A stretch of DNA of 64,000 nucleotides from NCBI GenBank assembly GCA_019455325.1, contig JACFMQ010000003.1, positions 248,001 to 312,000 on the forward strand, written 5' to 3'. The notes beneath the pieces are model-generated. The model was given only the letters and a program-made list of their open reading frames with translations, did no database searches and was not told the DNA's origin. The number at the start of each line of letters is the position of its first letter. Within the stretch, counting starts at the first letter, position 1. Below, in pieces: positions 1-8,911 of this stretch. This stretch comes from Rhodocyclaceae bacterium. GTDB taxonomy: Bacteria; Pseudomonadota; Gammaproteobacteria; Burkholderiales; Rhodocyclaceae. Position numbers and translations under genes: made by a program.

Positions 1-332
1 TCGATGCCGGCAAATGGCTATCCGCCAATGCCACCGATTCACCACGGGTCTACATCGAGAGTGGGCGTGCAGCCTACTATGCTGGCTGGAAGCATCGAAA
101 CCGGCCGCCCGAGACGCGGAACACCCTGGCCGAGGCGCTTTCCCGAGGCGAGTACGATCTGCTGGTGCTGGAGGTGTCGCGCGAGGAAACCGGATTCGAG
201 AAGTGGGCCGAAGGTGCAGGACTGCGCATCGTGCAACGCTTCGCCCACTCCGGCAACGACGATGTCATCGTCGCAGAACCAGCGCACCCTCAGCCGCCCA
301 ACGCCCCGTCCAGCACCGAACGCAGTCGCTGA
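1..332 (+). CDS. C-terminal end of a membrane glycosyltransferase-like protein (5' truncated by the window)
   Basis: An open frame enters from the left edge (codons in phase with base 3) and ends at TGA 330-332, giving about 109 residues. It contains no membrane segment. It reads like the soluble tail that follows the membrane domain of ArnT/PMT-type glycosyltransferases, with a YIESGRAAYYAGWK stretch and then GEYDLLVLEVSREE. Third positions are strongly G/C, which supports coding. Its last 43 bases overlap the 3' end of the convergent glycosyltransferase gene. Family assignment is tentative because the catalytic part lies outside the window. Confidence 0.5.
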   Translation, partial: DAGKWLSANATDSPRVYIESGRAAYYAGWKHRNRPPETRNTLAEALSRGEYDLLVLEVSREETGFEKWAEGAGLRIVQRFAHSGNDDVIVAEPAHPQPPNAPSSTERSR

Positions 333-1291
333 TGGACCGGCCGGAGGTCAAAGTCGGCCGCCGCCTTCCGTCGCCCGGCCGCCCCCATCGCCTCGCGCAA
401 TCCGGCGTCCGCCGCCAGATCGGCGATCCGGTTTGCCCAGGTTTCCTCGTCGCCGGCCAGGAAGCCGTTCACCCCCTCCTCGACGATCCGGGCATTGGCG
501 CCGCACCCCGAAGAGACGACCGGCAAACCCGCCGCCATGTATTGCAGTACCTTCAGCGCACATTTGCCGCGGCTCCAGTCATCGTCGCGCATCGGAGCGA
601 TACCGATGTGTGCGCTCGCCAACTCCCGGGCTTCGCTGTCTGCCTGCCAGCGGACCGGAAGAACCGGCAGGCCGGCGTCGGGCAGATCGAAATCGGCGAT
701 CACCTTGAGCCGTAGCCCCGGAATGCGGACGGCCGCGGCACGCAGCCAGGGCAGGATATCGACCAGATATTTGCGCGTCGAACTACTGCCTATCCAAACC
801 AAGTCGACGCTCTCGGCAGGCTTGTCGGCAGAAACCGCATAGCGATCCACGGCGAGCGCCGTCGGCACCAGCGTAACCGCGCGATTGAAGGCTTTCGCCC
901 GATCCTCCAGGAATTCGTTACCGGCCATCACGTGGTCGCAAACCTTGATCATCGCGGCAAAGCGCCGCATGCGGGTTGCCGACGGAGAGCCGTCGGTCGC
1001 ACAGAAGATCGCATCGTCGAAATCGAAGATCAAGCGGCGTGCGCTGCGGCGCAGCAGCCACAGGAAAGGCACCGGAAAGGTCTTGCGCAGGACGACGACC
1101 ACGTCCGCCGCCGCCGCCTGCCGGCAGGCGGCAAAGAATGGCAGCAGACCGCCGGCAGCAGTTGCATGCACCGGCTCGAATCCGTTTTCGCGCAGATGCG
1201 GGAAATACTGCAGCGCGCGGTAGCGGGTCGAGGACGAATTCTCGCCCTTGGAAATGAACAGGATGCGTTTCAAGATTCGATCTCCGGTCAC
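290..1291 (-). CDS. Glycosyltransferase family 4 (GT-B) protein
   Basis: The 333-residue protein has the GT-B layout. The N-terminal half starts KRILFISKGENSSSTRYRAL. The C-terminal nucleotide-sugar half has the GT4 signature KVLQYMAAGLPVVSS followed by GVNGFLAGDEETW. It probably transfers a sugar from an NDP-sugar to an envelope glycan or lipid-linked intermediate; the acceptor cannot be read from sequence. It starts 6 bases after the stop of the upstream kinase fusion gene and is the last gene of a leftward three-gene operon (4143 to 290). A slightly later start near KRILF is possible. Confidence 0.85.
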   Translation of the reverse strand: MTGDRILKRILFISKGENSSSTRYRALQYFPHLRENGFEPVHATAAGGLLPFFAACRQAAAADVVVVLRKTFPVPFLWLLRRSARRLIFDFDDAIFCATDGSPSATRMRRFAAMIKVCDHVMAGNEFLEDRAKAFNRAVTLVPTALAVDRYAVSADKPAESVDLVWIGSSSTRKYLVDILPWLRAAAVRIPGLRLKVIADFDLPDAGLPVLPVRWQADSEARELASAHIGIAPMRDDDWSRGKCALKVLQYMAAGLPVVSSGCGANARIVEEGVNGFLAGDEETWANRIADLAADAGLREAMGAAGRRKAAADFDLRPVHQRLRSVLDGALGG

Positions 1292-1297
1292 CGCCGG

Positions 1298-3535
1298 TCA
1301 TTGCCCGCGTACGCGGGCTTTCAGCCGCTTCATTCCTCGCCGTCCGATGCTGCGCTTCAGCCACACCTTCAGATCGTACAGCGCGAACTTCAGGCGTGAC
1401 CAGACGTCGAAACGCCTGCCGAGTCGTGTCATGTAGAGCGACATCAGCCTGTCGCGCCCATGCCAGTCCAGCTTGTTGCAGATGCGGACCATATCGGCAA
1501 GACGCCGGCCCGACGATAGCGGGGTGTCGAAAGCATGGATGCGGCCGGTATCGATCAGGCTGAAGGTCAAGGTCCCGTCATCGGTCGCCGACGCCAGAAT
1601 GTTGCCGCCGGAAAGGTCGCGGAAAAAGATGCCACGGCCATGCATCCGGTGCAGGTAGTCGCAGAGCTGGCGATAGGCACTGTCCTGCGCGATGCCGGCA
1701 AAGGTCGGCTCGCCGCGTGCGAAAGCGGCGAACATCTCGCGCACGGCAAAATCGGCGCGGACATGTTCACAAACGTAGAAATTGCGCATCAGCGTCGTGT
1801 CGCCGCGCCATTCGAACCAAGCCACGGGGACAGCGACGCCGATCCCTCTGCGCAACAGCTCGCAGGTCCCGCTCCAACTGCGCAGGCCTTTCGATGGCTT
1901 CAGACGGTCGAGCAATTTTTTGTGGAAGTACATCTTCACCGGCTGCTTGACCACCAGCTTCGCCTCCGGCCGGCGCGGGTCGGATACGGTCCATACGGCA
2001 TTGCGCGCATGACGCAGTGCGGCTTCACGCGACGGCGCGACCAGCCGGTCGGGATGGATCACCCCGAGGAGGCGGCTGGCCTCATCCAGCGATCCGGCAA
2101 CGACGATACCCTCCCAACCGCGCTCACGGAAATGGAAGTGGCGGCAACCGGGCCGGTGCCAAGCAAGCGCGACGCCGGGAAGCAACGCCGCTCCCGGCCG
2201 CAGTTCCACCGATGCCGAGGCCGGCCAGCACAGGTAGCGCGGCGATTCGCCGACCAGTACCCGGGATGCCTCGCGCGCATCCTCGGGGATTCCGTCGCGG
2301 CTGCGGAAATCCGCCGCTGCCAAATCGTCGGCCGAATAGAGATCGGCAAGCGCCGCAGCACGACCGTTGATCGTCCATACCGCGTGGATGAGGTGCCTGG
2401 TCGAACGGAAGGCGTGCACCTCCAGTCCCTCCGTCGCACTCAGACGCCCTTCGTAGCAGGCGCCGGGCACGAGCGCCGCAAAGGCGTGCAGCGCATGCAG
2501 CGCCGGCCGTACGCGCAGGTCGCCGCGGCCGCCTTCGACGCTGGCGTAGTGGGTGATTCTTTCCAGCGCCGGATACGGCCGCTCGCCGTTATCGACGAGT
2601 CCCTCGCGGTGGCAGATCAGCGGCCCCCACCAGGCACGCTCCAGCGCGCCGGAGGCAGCGCAGAGGAGCATGTAGCGGGTGAGGTAATCGGCCTGCTTTT
2701 CCTCGCTGTCCGGCAGCATCCGCTCGATGCGCGGCAGGGTCCAGAAGGCGGACGGCGAGACCAGCCGGGGCACCCCGTGGTCGGCGCCGAGACGGGCCAG
2801 CAGCCGGGCCTTCTTGATCAGATTGAACTTGTGCAGGCGGACGAGGCGACGCCCGAGAATCTTGTGGTCGAAGCGTTCGGGTTCCGTGCAGCGTTCCGAG
2901 AACAGGTTGTCGGTATGAATGTCGGGCAGCAGGCCGCGCTCGGCGAGCAGCGCCAGCATGCCGACGTTCCACGGCGGCTCGAAATCGGTGACGCCCGGCC
3001 CCATCAGCGTCAATCCGCGCCTGCGCACCTCGTGCCAGCCGATCTCCCACATCGACAGGAAGCCGGACAGCGAGTGGCCGCACCAACGCTGCCGGTTGAC
3101 GGTCGTCCCCAGCTCGACCCGCTCGACCGCCGCGCCGTATCGGTCGAGCGTCCTCGACACGAATGCCCGCCAGCGCGCGGCAGCCCGTTCGTCGGGCATG
3201 GCCAGCGCATCCTCGCGCAACTGGACGAGATGCAGGGTGACACGGAATTCCTCGGCGAGCAGCCTGGCCAGCAGACGCTCGCCGTCACCGCCTTCGTCCG
3301 CGCCCGAGAAATCCACCCGGACATGCCGGATGCCCGCCGCGCGCAGCCGCTCGACGATGAAGTCGTCGACCTCCGGGTCCGCGGCAGCGGCCACGCCGAC
3401 CCCGGCAAACGCCGGATCCACGACGTGCCCGCCGGCCGGAGGGCGCTGCCCGCCGGGGAAACGGAAGCGCCCGCGCACGATGGCGCTCGCAACCGCAAGG
3501 CCGAAACGCAGCCGTGGATCGAACCGCGCCGGCAT
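1298..3535 (-). CDS. Glycosidase-like domain fused to an LPS/RIO-type kinase domain
   Basis: The product has 745 residues in two parts. Residues 1 to about 430 resemble a beta/alpha-barrel glycosidase-like domain (IRHVRVDFSG, TLMGPGVTDFEPPWN, LLPDIHTDNLFSER). The last 230 or so form a small kinase of the Kdo/LPS kinase type: a lysine-containing segment LVVKQPVKMYF, catalytic loop HGRGIFFRDLSGGNIL with the expected Asp and Asn, and metal-binding FSLIDTGR. It may phosphorylate a core or lipid-linked sugar while the barrel binds or trims glycan; this is inference. The start ATG overlaps the stop of the upstream kinase gene by one base, implying translational coupling. Such kinase domains usually stand alone, so the fusion is notable. 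Confidence 0.75.
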   Translation of the reverse strand: MPARFDPRLRFGLAVASAIVRGRFRFPGGQRPPAGGHVVDPAFAGVGVAAAADPEVDDFIVERLRAAGIRHVRVDFSGADEGGDGERLLARLLAEEFRVTLHLVQLREDALAMPDERAAARWRAFVSRTLDRYGAAVERVELGTTVNRQRWCGHSLSGFLSMWEIGWHEVRRRGLTLMGPGVTDFEPPWNVGMLALLAERGLLPDIHTDNLFSERCTEPERFDHKILGRRLVRLHKFNLIKKARLLARLGADHGVPRLVSPSAFWTLPRIERMLPDSEEKQADYLTRYMLLCAASGALERAWWGPLICHREGLVDNGERPYPALERITHYASVEGGRGDLRVRPALHALHAFAALVPGACYEGRLSATEGLEVHAFRSTRHLIHAVWTINGRAAALADLYSADDLAAADFRSRDGIPEDAREASRVLVGESPRYLCWPASASVELRPGAALLPGVALAWHRPGCRHFHFRERGWEGIVVAGSLDEASRLLGVIHPDRLVAPSREAALRHARNAVWTVSDPRRPEAKLVVKQPVKMYFHKKLLDRLKPSKGLRSWSGTCELLRRGIGVAVPVAWFEWRGDTTLMRNFYVCEHVRADFAVREMFAAFARGEPTFAGIAQDSAYRQLCDYLHRMHGRGIFFRDLSGGNILASATDDGTLTFSLIDTGRIHAFDTPLSSGRRLADMVRICNKLDWHGRDRLMSLYMTRLGRRFDVWSRLKFALYDLKVWLKRSIGRRGMKRLKARVRGQ

Positions 3536-4143
3536 CAGACGTCGTCCGCTGCGGGCGCCCGCCCACTGACCACGGCATCGAGATCGAGCCAGTCGCGCTC
3601 GTCGGCGATGCCCTGCATGCGGCGCACATTGCGCGCGCGCAGATAGCGGCCGAGCGGCCAGGGATAGATGCGCAGATCGGAGAAGTCGATCAGGCCGAGC
3701 CGGCCGTCCGGCGTGCGCACGACGTTGCCGAGGTGCAGCGAGCGGAAATAGACGCCCGCGTCGTGCAGGCGGACGATGAAACGGGTGAGGTCGTCCCGCA
3801 GGCGGCGGCGCTGCGCCGGATCGAGCCCCCGGCAGACCAGTTCGCGCAGCGTGGCGCCGGGCAGCGGCCGGTAGTGGACGGCGTCGCGCGCCAGCTCGGC
3901 GATACGGAAGACGCCGATCACCTCCGGCACCGGCACGCCGATCCGCGCCAGCGCCGCGGCATTGGCGGCGAAGCGCCGGGCGTAGGGATAGAACGCGGCC
4001 GAAGAGAGCAGACGCTTGCGGCGAAAGAGCTTGAGGATGGAACCGTCGGCCAGCCGCAGCACCTTGTCGCCGTGCGGGTCCCTTTCGAGCACCTCGGCGC
4101 CCTCGCACATGGCGAGATAATCCTGCTGCATCAGCTTCTTCAA
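3535..4143 (-). CDS. RIO/BUD32-like LPS kinase family protein with atypical catalytic loop
   Basis: This 202-residue single-domain protein shows the fold pattern of small LPS-core kinases. VLRLADGSILKLFRRKRLL carries the nucleotide-binding lysine region and GLIDFSDLRIYPW the metal-binding Asp. The catalytic loop reads HDAGVYFRSLHLGNVV: Ser-Leu stands where Asp-Leu is expected, although the Asn is kept. From memory, relatives annotated as toluene-tolerance or BUD32-like share the FRSLHLGN form, so this may be a family trait rather than a defect. It is the first gene of the leftward operon and is divergent from msbA, with a 116-bp shared promoter region. Confidence 0.75.
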   Translation of the reverse strand: MKKLMQQDYLAMCEGAEVLERDPHGDKVLRLADGSILKLFRRKRLLSSAAFYPYARRFAANAAALARIGVPVPEVIGVFRIAELARDAVHYRPLPGATLRELVCRGLDPAQRRRLRDDLTRFIVRLHDAGVYFRSLHLGNVVRTPDGRLGLIDFSDLRIYPWPLGRYLRARNVRRMQGIADERDWLDLDAVVSGRAPAADDV

Positions 4144-4259
4144 CGCGCGGCCCGCCCGGAAAAAACGGGTAGTTTACCGCCTCGCACGGTCGCGAGGTAC
4201 GCGAACGGCGCGTGCTAAACTCGCGCGTCCGCCTTCCCAGCCCCCGCGACCGCCCGTCC

Positions 4260-6053
4260 ATGCCGCCCACCGCTCCCGCTCCGGCGCCCTCGCTGAAGAT
4301 CTACCTGCGCCTGCTCGGCTACGTCCGCCCCTTCATCGGCGCCTTCGTCGTCAGCATCGCCGGCTATCTGATCTTCGCCTCGTCGCAGCCGATGTTCGCC
4401 GCCGTGCTCAAGTACTTCGTCGACGGCCTCGGCGCAGCGCCTGGCACGACGCAGCACCGGTTGCCGCTGCTCGGCAGCGTCGAGCTGATGTACGGCATCC
4501 CGATCCTGATGGTGCTGATCATCGTCTGGCGCAGCATCGGCTCGTTCCTCGGCAACTACTATCTCGCCAAGGTTTCGCTCGGCCTCGTCCACGACCTGCG
4601 GCTGGCGCTGTTCAACAGCCTGCTGCGCCTGCCGAACGCCTATTTCGACCAGCAGAACTCCGGCCACCTGATCTCGCGCATCACCTACAACGTGACCATG
4701 GTCACCGGCGCCGCCACCGACGCCATCAAGGTGGTGATCCGCGAGGGACTGACCGTCGTCTTCCTCTTCGGCTACCTGCTGTGGATGAACTGGAAGCTGA
4801 CCGCGATCATGGTCGCCGTGCTGCCGGTGATCGGCCTCATGGTCGGCAGCGCCAGCCGCAAGTTCCGCAAGCAGAGCAAGAAGATCCAGACGTCGATGGG
4901 CGACCTGACGCACGTCGCCTCGGAGACCATCCAGGGCTACCGCGTCGTCCGCAGCTTCGGCGGCGAGGACTACGAGTCGGCGCGCTTCCAGGCGGCGAGC
5001 GAGGACAACACCGTCAAGCAACTGCGCATGGTGAAGACCGGCGCCGTGTTCACGCCGGCGCTGCAGCTCGTCACCTTCTCGGCGATGTCGGTGATCCTCT
5101 TCCTCGTGCTCTTCATGCGCGGCGACGCGTCGGCCGGCGACCTCGTCGCCTACATCACGGCCGCCGGCCTGCTGCCGAAGCCGATCCGCCAGCTCTCCGA
5201 GGTCAGCGGCACGATCCAGAAGGGGCTGGCCGGCGCCGAAAGCATCTTCGCGCAGCTCGACGAGGCGCCGGAGTCCGATCGCGGCACGGTCGAGCGCGAG
5301 CGCATCGCCGGCCGCATCGAAATCCGCGGGCTGAGCTTCACCTACCCCGGCAGCGACCGGCGCGTGCTGGAGGACGTCGACATCGTCGTCGAACCGGGGC
5401 AGATGGTTGCCATCGTCGGTCGTTCGGGCAGCGGCAAGTCGACGCTGGTCGGTCTGATCCCGCGCTTCTATCACCACAGCGAGGGGCGGATACTGATCGA
5501 CGGCGTCGACATCGAGGGTTACACGCTCAGGAACCTGCGCCGGCACGTCGCGCTGGTGACGCAGCAGGTGGTGCTGTTCAACGACACCGTGGCCGCCAAC
5601 ATCGCCTATGGCGACCTGGCGCAGGCGCCGCGCAGCGAGATCGAGAAGGCGGCCGCCGCCGCCCACGCCCGGGAATTCATCGACCGGCTGCCGCAGGGCT
5701 TCGACACGCCGGTCGGCGAGGATGGCGTGCTTCTCTCCGGCGGCCAGCGGCAACGCCTGGCGATCGCCCGCGCGCTGCTCAAGAACGCACCGATCCTGAT
5801 CCTCGACGAGGCCACCTCGGCGCTCGACACCGAATCCGAGCGCCACATCCAGGCGGCGCTCGACGAGGTGATGAAGGGGCGGACGACGCTGGTCATCGCA
5901 CACCGCCTGTCCACCATCGAGAAGGCCGACCTGATCCTGGTCATGGACCAGGGGCGCATCGTCGAGCGCGGCACGCACGCCGGGCTGATCGCCGCCAATG
6001 GCCACTACGCGCGGCTGCACGCCGTGCAGTTCCAGGAAGCTGCCGCCGGCTGA
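4260..6053 (+). CDS. msbA: Lipid A export ABC transporter, permease/ATP-binding protein MsbA
   Basis: A full-length 597-residue half-transporter that, as a dimer, flips lipid A-core across the inner membrane. About six hydrophobic helices occupy residues 20-310. The ATPase domain has Walker A GRSGSGKST, signature LSGGQRQRLAIARALL, Walker B ILILDEATSALD and the H-loop in IAHRLST. The ATG at 4260 gives the family's usual length; upstream in-frame codons at 4212 only add an unrelated basic stretch. Lipid A/core kinase and glycosyltransferase genes flank it on both sides. The next gene converges on it, 8 bases away. Confidence 0.95.
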   Translation: MPPTAPAPAPSLKIYLRLLGYVRPFIGAFVVSIAGYLIFASSQPMFAAVLKYFVDGLGAAPGTTQHRLPLLGSVELMYGIPILMVLIIVWRSIGSFLGNYYLAKVSLGLVHDLRLALFNSLLRLPNAYFDQQNSGHLISRITYNVTMVTGAATDAIKVVIREGLTVVFLFGYLLWMNWKLTAIMVAVLPVIGLMVGSASRKFRKQSKKIQTSMGDLTHVASETIQGYRVVRSFGGEDYESARFQAASEDNTVKQLRMVKTGAVFTPALQLVTFSAMSVILFLVLFMRGDASAGDLVAYITAAGLLPKPIRQLSEVSGTIQKGLAGAESIFAQLDEAPESDRGTVERERIAGRIEIRGLSFTYPGSDRRVLEDVDIVVEPGQMVAIVGRSGSGKSTLVGLIPRFYHHSEGRILIDGVDIEGYTLRNLRRHVALVTQQVVLFNDTVAANIAYGDLAQAPRSEIEKAAAAAHAREFIDRLPQGFDTPVGEDGVLLSGGQRQRLAIARALLKNAPILILDEATSALDTESERHIQAALDEVMKGRTTLVIAHRLSTIEKADLILVMDQGRIVERGTHAGLIAANGHYARLHAVQFQEAAAG

Positions 6054-6061
6054 ACGCCCGC

Positions 6062-7498
6062 TCAGGCGGGCGGCAGATGCCGGTCGAACCAGTCGCGCAG
6101 CGCCGAACCTGCCGGCCAGTTGCGCAGCAGGCGCGCCCGGTCGCGCTGCCAGGCGCGCGCGTGGGCGGCGGCCGAGCGGTGCTGCCGCATCGCGTCGAGG
6201 TCGATGAGCACGACGCGCTCGCCGTCCCAGAGCAGGTTGCTCGCCTTCAGGTCGCCGTGGCTGATGCGCAGCCGGTGCAGTTTTCCGAACAGGTCGACGA
6301 TGGCCGCGGCCTCGGCGGCCGGCGGCTCGTGCGCGGCATCGAGGCGGTCGAGCAGGCTCGGCCCGGGGCAATGGGCGACGATCAGCCAGGCGCGCCGGCG
6401 CAGCGGGCCGAAGCGCTCCTCGACCAGCGCCAGCGGCGCCGGCGTGGCAATGCCGAAGAAGCGCAGCCGGTGCGCTTCGCGCCAGGAATGCCAGGCCCGG
6501 CTCGGGCGCCACAGGCGCGAGGCCGCGTGGCCGGCGCTCTTCAGGTTGTAGCGTTTGACGACGCAGTCGCCGACCGCGGCAACGGTGCAGGTGCCGCCGT
6601 CCTTGAGCAGCCGGCCGGCGGCGATCGCCGCGTCCGGATCGGCGAGCAGCGGCGCCAGCGGTTCCGCCTGCTCGCGGACGACGGCGACGAAGCGGTCGAA
6701 TTCCCGGCGCACGGCGAACAGCGAGCAGTCGCGCACGCTCTTCGCCAGCAGGTCGTCGAGCCGGCGCGCGCGCACCGCCGCCGTCTCCCGCAGCAATTCG
6801 CCGGTCGCCGCCGGGGGCCGGCCGCCGCCGCGCGCGTAGGCGGCGAGCAGCGGCTCCGGGCGATCGTCCCAGTCCACCGGCAGTTGCGCCAGCAGGACGG
6901 CGAGATTGGCGATCGCCGCCGCCGGCGGCAGGGGACGTCCCTGTTCCGGCGCGCGCACGCCATCGCCGTCGATGACCAGCAGACGTTCGCCGACGCGCAG
7001 AAAATTGCCGAGGTGCAGGTCGTCCTGAACGAGGCCGGCGGCATGCATCCGGCCGAGCATGGCCAGCGCCGGTTCGAGCATGGCAACGGCCCGCGCGTCG
7101 CCGGCGGGCAGATCGGCGACGCGCGCCCAGGCTTCGGCGAGACTCTCCGCGGAGTCGAGGAATTCAGTGGCGAGGACGTGGCCGCCGCCGGCCAGTTGCG
7201 CCGCCAGCAGCGGCGCCGGCGTCGGGATGCCGGCGGCAAGCAGCGCGTCGATGCCGGCGCGCTCCTGCGCCCAGTGGCGCGCGCTGCCGGCGGCGACGAA
7301 AAGTTTGGCGAGCACGCGCCGGCCGGCGAACTCCGCCTCGCCGACGATGCGCTTGCCGGGCAGCACGCGCAGCAGGCCGAGGAGCGTCAGCGTCCGGCCG
7401 TCGGCGAGGGCGATGCGGCACGGCACCGCCGGCCTGCGCCCGGCCGCGCGCAGGGTCGACGCGTCGGCGGACGGAATGGCGATCGACGGCAAGGCCAT
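6062..7498 (-). CDS. Tandem double LPS/RIO-type kinase
   Basis: This 478-residue protein contains two consecutive small kinase domains. The first has loop HAAGLVQDDLHLGNFL and metal-binding LLVIDGDGVR (residues about 150-190). The second has CVVKRYNLKS, loop HRLRISHGDLKASNLL and VVLIDLDAM (residues about 300-440). Both keep catalytic Asp and Asn, so both could be active, perhaps on two positions of lipopolysaccharide core sugars (inference). It lies 9 bases downstream of the start-side end of a GT2 gene (starts at 8328) and converges with msbA. ATG 7498 is chosen because the upstream frame overlaps the neighbouring gene and lacks similarity. Confidence 0.8.
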   Translation of the reverse strand: MALPSIAIPSADASTLRAAGRRPAVPCRIALADGRTLTLLGLLRVLPGKRIVGEAEFAGRRVLAKLFVAAGSARHWAQERAGIDALLAAGIPTPAPLLAAQLAGGGHVLATEFLDSAESLAEAWARVADLPAGDARAVAMLEPALAMLGRMHAAGLVQDDLHLGNFLRVGERLLVIDGDGVRAPEQGRPLPPAAAIANLAVLLAQLPVDWDDRPEPLLAAYARGGGRPPAATGELLRETAAVRARRLDDLLAKSVRDCSLFAVRREFDRFVAVVREQAEPLAPLLADPDAAIAAGRLLKDGGTCTVAAVGDCVVKRYNLKSAGHAASRLWRPSRAWHSWREAHRLRFFGIATPAPLALVEERFGPLRRRAWLIVAHCPGPSLLDRLDAAHEPPAAEAAAIVDLFGKLHRLRISHGDLKASNLLWDGERVVLIDLDAMRQHRSAAAHARAWQRDRARLLRNWPAGSALRDWFDRHLPPA

Positions 7499-7506
7499 GA
7501 CACCGC

Positions 7507-8328
7507 TCAACGATCGAGCGAATCGTCGGCGAGGATCGCGTCGGCGTCGATGCCGCGCAGTTTGTTGCCGATGCGTTTGCGGCCATTGCGCACATTGCGC
7601 CGGCTGCTGCCAAGGTCGGGATTGAGCACCATCGTCGCATGATTCACGTGGTCGACGTATCGGCCGAGATGCTCGGATTCGAGGAAGCGCATGCGATGGC
7701 CAGCCGCTACCATCTTGCGGTGCATGACGCTGCCAGCGACGGTATCGCCGTCGGCAAAGCCGGTGCCGAGCGCGCGGATGACATCGGTGCGATACATTGC
7801 GCAGTGGCTGCGCAGGTAGTGCAGGCTGTCGTCGAAACGCTCGGCGCGGTAGCTGCGGCGGCCGGTCAGCCGATGCTGCGCGACCTTGATCGATTTTTCG
7901 AGGCGACGTCCGAGCCGTTGCAGCCAGGTCTTCGATTCCAGCTTCCACGAACCGACGCCGGCCAGCTTCTCGTCCTCCGCGAACGGCGCGAGCAGCACGT
8001 CGAGCCAGTCGGCGCGACGGACGAAGGTGTCGGTATGGATCGACAGCACGAAGGGGGTCGTCACCCGCGCCAGCGCCAAGTCCAGCGCGCGCGCGTGCGA
8101 CAGCGGCGGCGTGTCGTCGGGCTCGGCGCGGCGTTCGATCAGCTCGATCCACGACAGGGTCCGCAGATAGTCGAGCGAGGCGTCGCCCGAATCGTTGTCG
8201 ATGACGATCACCTTCGCGCGGCCGGGGTCCGTATGCTTGCGCAACAGTCGCAGGCAGATGCGGGTGATCTCCGGCGTCCGGTAGTTCGGCACGAGGATGG
8301 TGACCTGCGGTTCCGTCGGTTCTTCCAT
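7507..8328 (-). CDS. Glycosyltransferase family 2
   Basis: The 273-residue protein has an N-terminal GT-A fold: QVTILVPNYRTPEIT, then IVIDNDSGDASLDYLR. A possible metal-binding cluster is SIHTDTFVRR rather than a plain DXD. It has no transmembrane segment, so it is a cytoplasmic transferase likely acting on O-antigen or core intermediates made with the adjacent dTDP-rhamnose enzymes. ATG 8328 is preferred over the longer frame start because AGGAAAGCCT lies just before it. It is followed closely by the tandem kinase gene in the same direction. Confidence 0.85.
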   Translation of the reverse strand: MEEPTEPQVTILVPNYRTPEITRICLRLLRKHTDPGRAKVIVIDNDSGDASLDYLRTLSWIELIERRAEPDDTPPLSHARALDLALARVTTPFVLSIHTDTFVRRADWLDVLLAPFAEDEKLAGVGSWKLESKTWLQRLGRRLEKSIKVAQHRLTGRRSYRAERFDDSLHYLRSHCAMYRTDVIRALGTGFADGDTVAGSVMHRKMVAAGHRMRFLESEHLGRYVDHVNHATMVLNPDLGSSRRNVRNGRKRIGNKLRGIDADAILADDSLDR

Positions 8329-8353
8329 AGGCTTTCCTGGCGCGGGACGCGCC

Positions 8354-8911
8354 TCATCTCTCCTCTGCATGCGCAGCGGCATCGGTCAGGCGCTCGCCCT
8401 GCGCATCCTTGGCCGACAGCACCGGCGGCCCCGCCAGCGGCCATGCGATGCCGATGTCCGCGTCGTCCCAGCGAATGCACCGCTCGTGCGCCGACGCGTA
8501 GTAATCCGTCGTCTTGTAGAGGAACTCCGCCGTCTCCGACAAGGTCAGGAAGCCGTGCGCGAACCCCGGCGGAATCCACATCTGCCGCCTGTTCTCGGCC
8601 GACAGAATCTCGCCCACCCATTTGCCGAAGGTCGGCGATCCCTTGCGGATGTCCACGGCGACGTCGAACACCTCGCCGACGATCACCCGCACCAGTTTGC
8701 CCTGCGCCTTCGGCGGCAACTGGTAGTGCAGGCCGCGCAGCACGCCCTTCGCCGAGCGGGAGTGGTTGTCCTGCACGAAATCCGGATCGACGCCGGTCGC
8801 CTCGCGGAAGGTCTGCCGGTTGTAGCTCTCGAAGAAGAAGCCGCGCTCGTCGCCGAACACGCGCGGTTCGAGCAGGACAACGTCGGCAATCGCCAGTTTC
8901 GTCGCCTTCAT
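8354..8911 (-). CDS. rfbC: dTDP-4-dehydrorhamnose 3,5-epimerase
   Basis: A cupin-fold enzyme of 185 residues, the normal RmlC length. It epimerises C3 and C5 of dTDP-4-keto-6-deoxyglucose, the third step of dTDP-L-rhamnose synthesis. Diagnostic stretches are GFFFESYN, QDNHSRSAKGVLRGLHYQ (with the catalytic His in LHYQ), WIPPGFAHGFL and FLYKTTDYY. It shares base 8911 with the rfbA stop region and is the last of four overlapping genes rfbB-rfbD-rfbA-rfbC. Confidence 0.96.
   Translation of the reverse strand: MKATKLAIADVVLLEPRVFGDERGFFFESYNRQTFREATGVDPDFVQDNHSRSAKGVLRGLHYQLPPKAQGKLVRVIVGEVFDVAVDIRKGSPTFGKWVGEILSAENRRQMWIPPGFAHGFLTLSETAEFLYKTTDYYASAHERCIRWDDADIGIAWPLAGPPVLSAKDAQGERLTDAAAHAEER

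Noticed and set aside
1535-3646. A 703-codon plus-strand frame opposite the kinase fusion gene
   Set aside because: Shadow frame; composition and lack of domains contrast with the kinase and barrel motifs on the minus strand.
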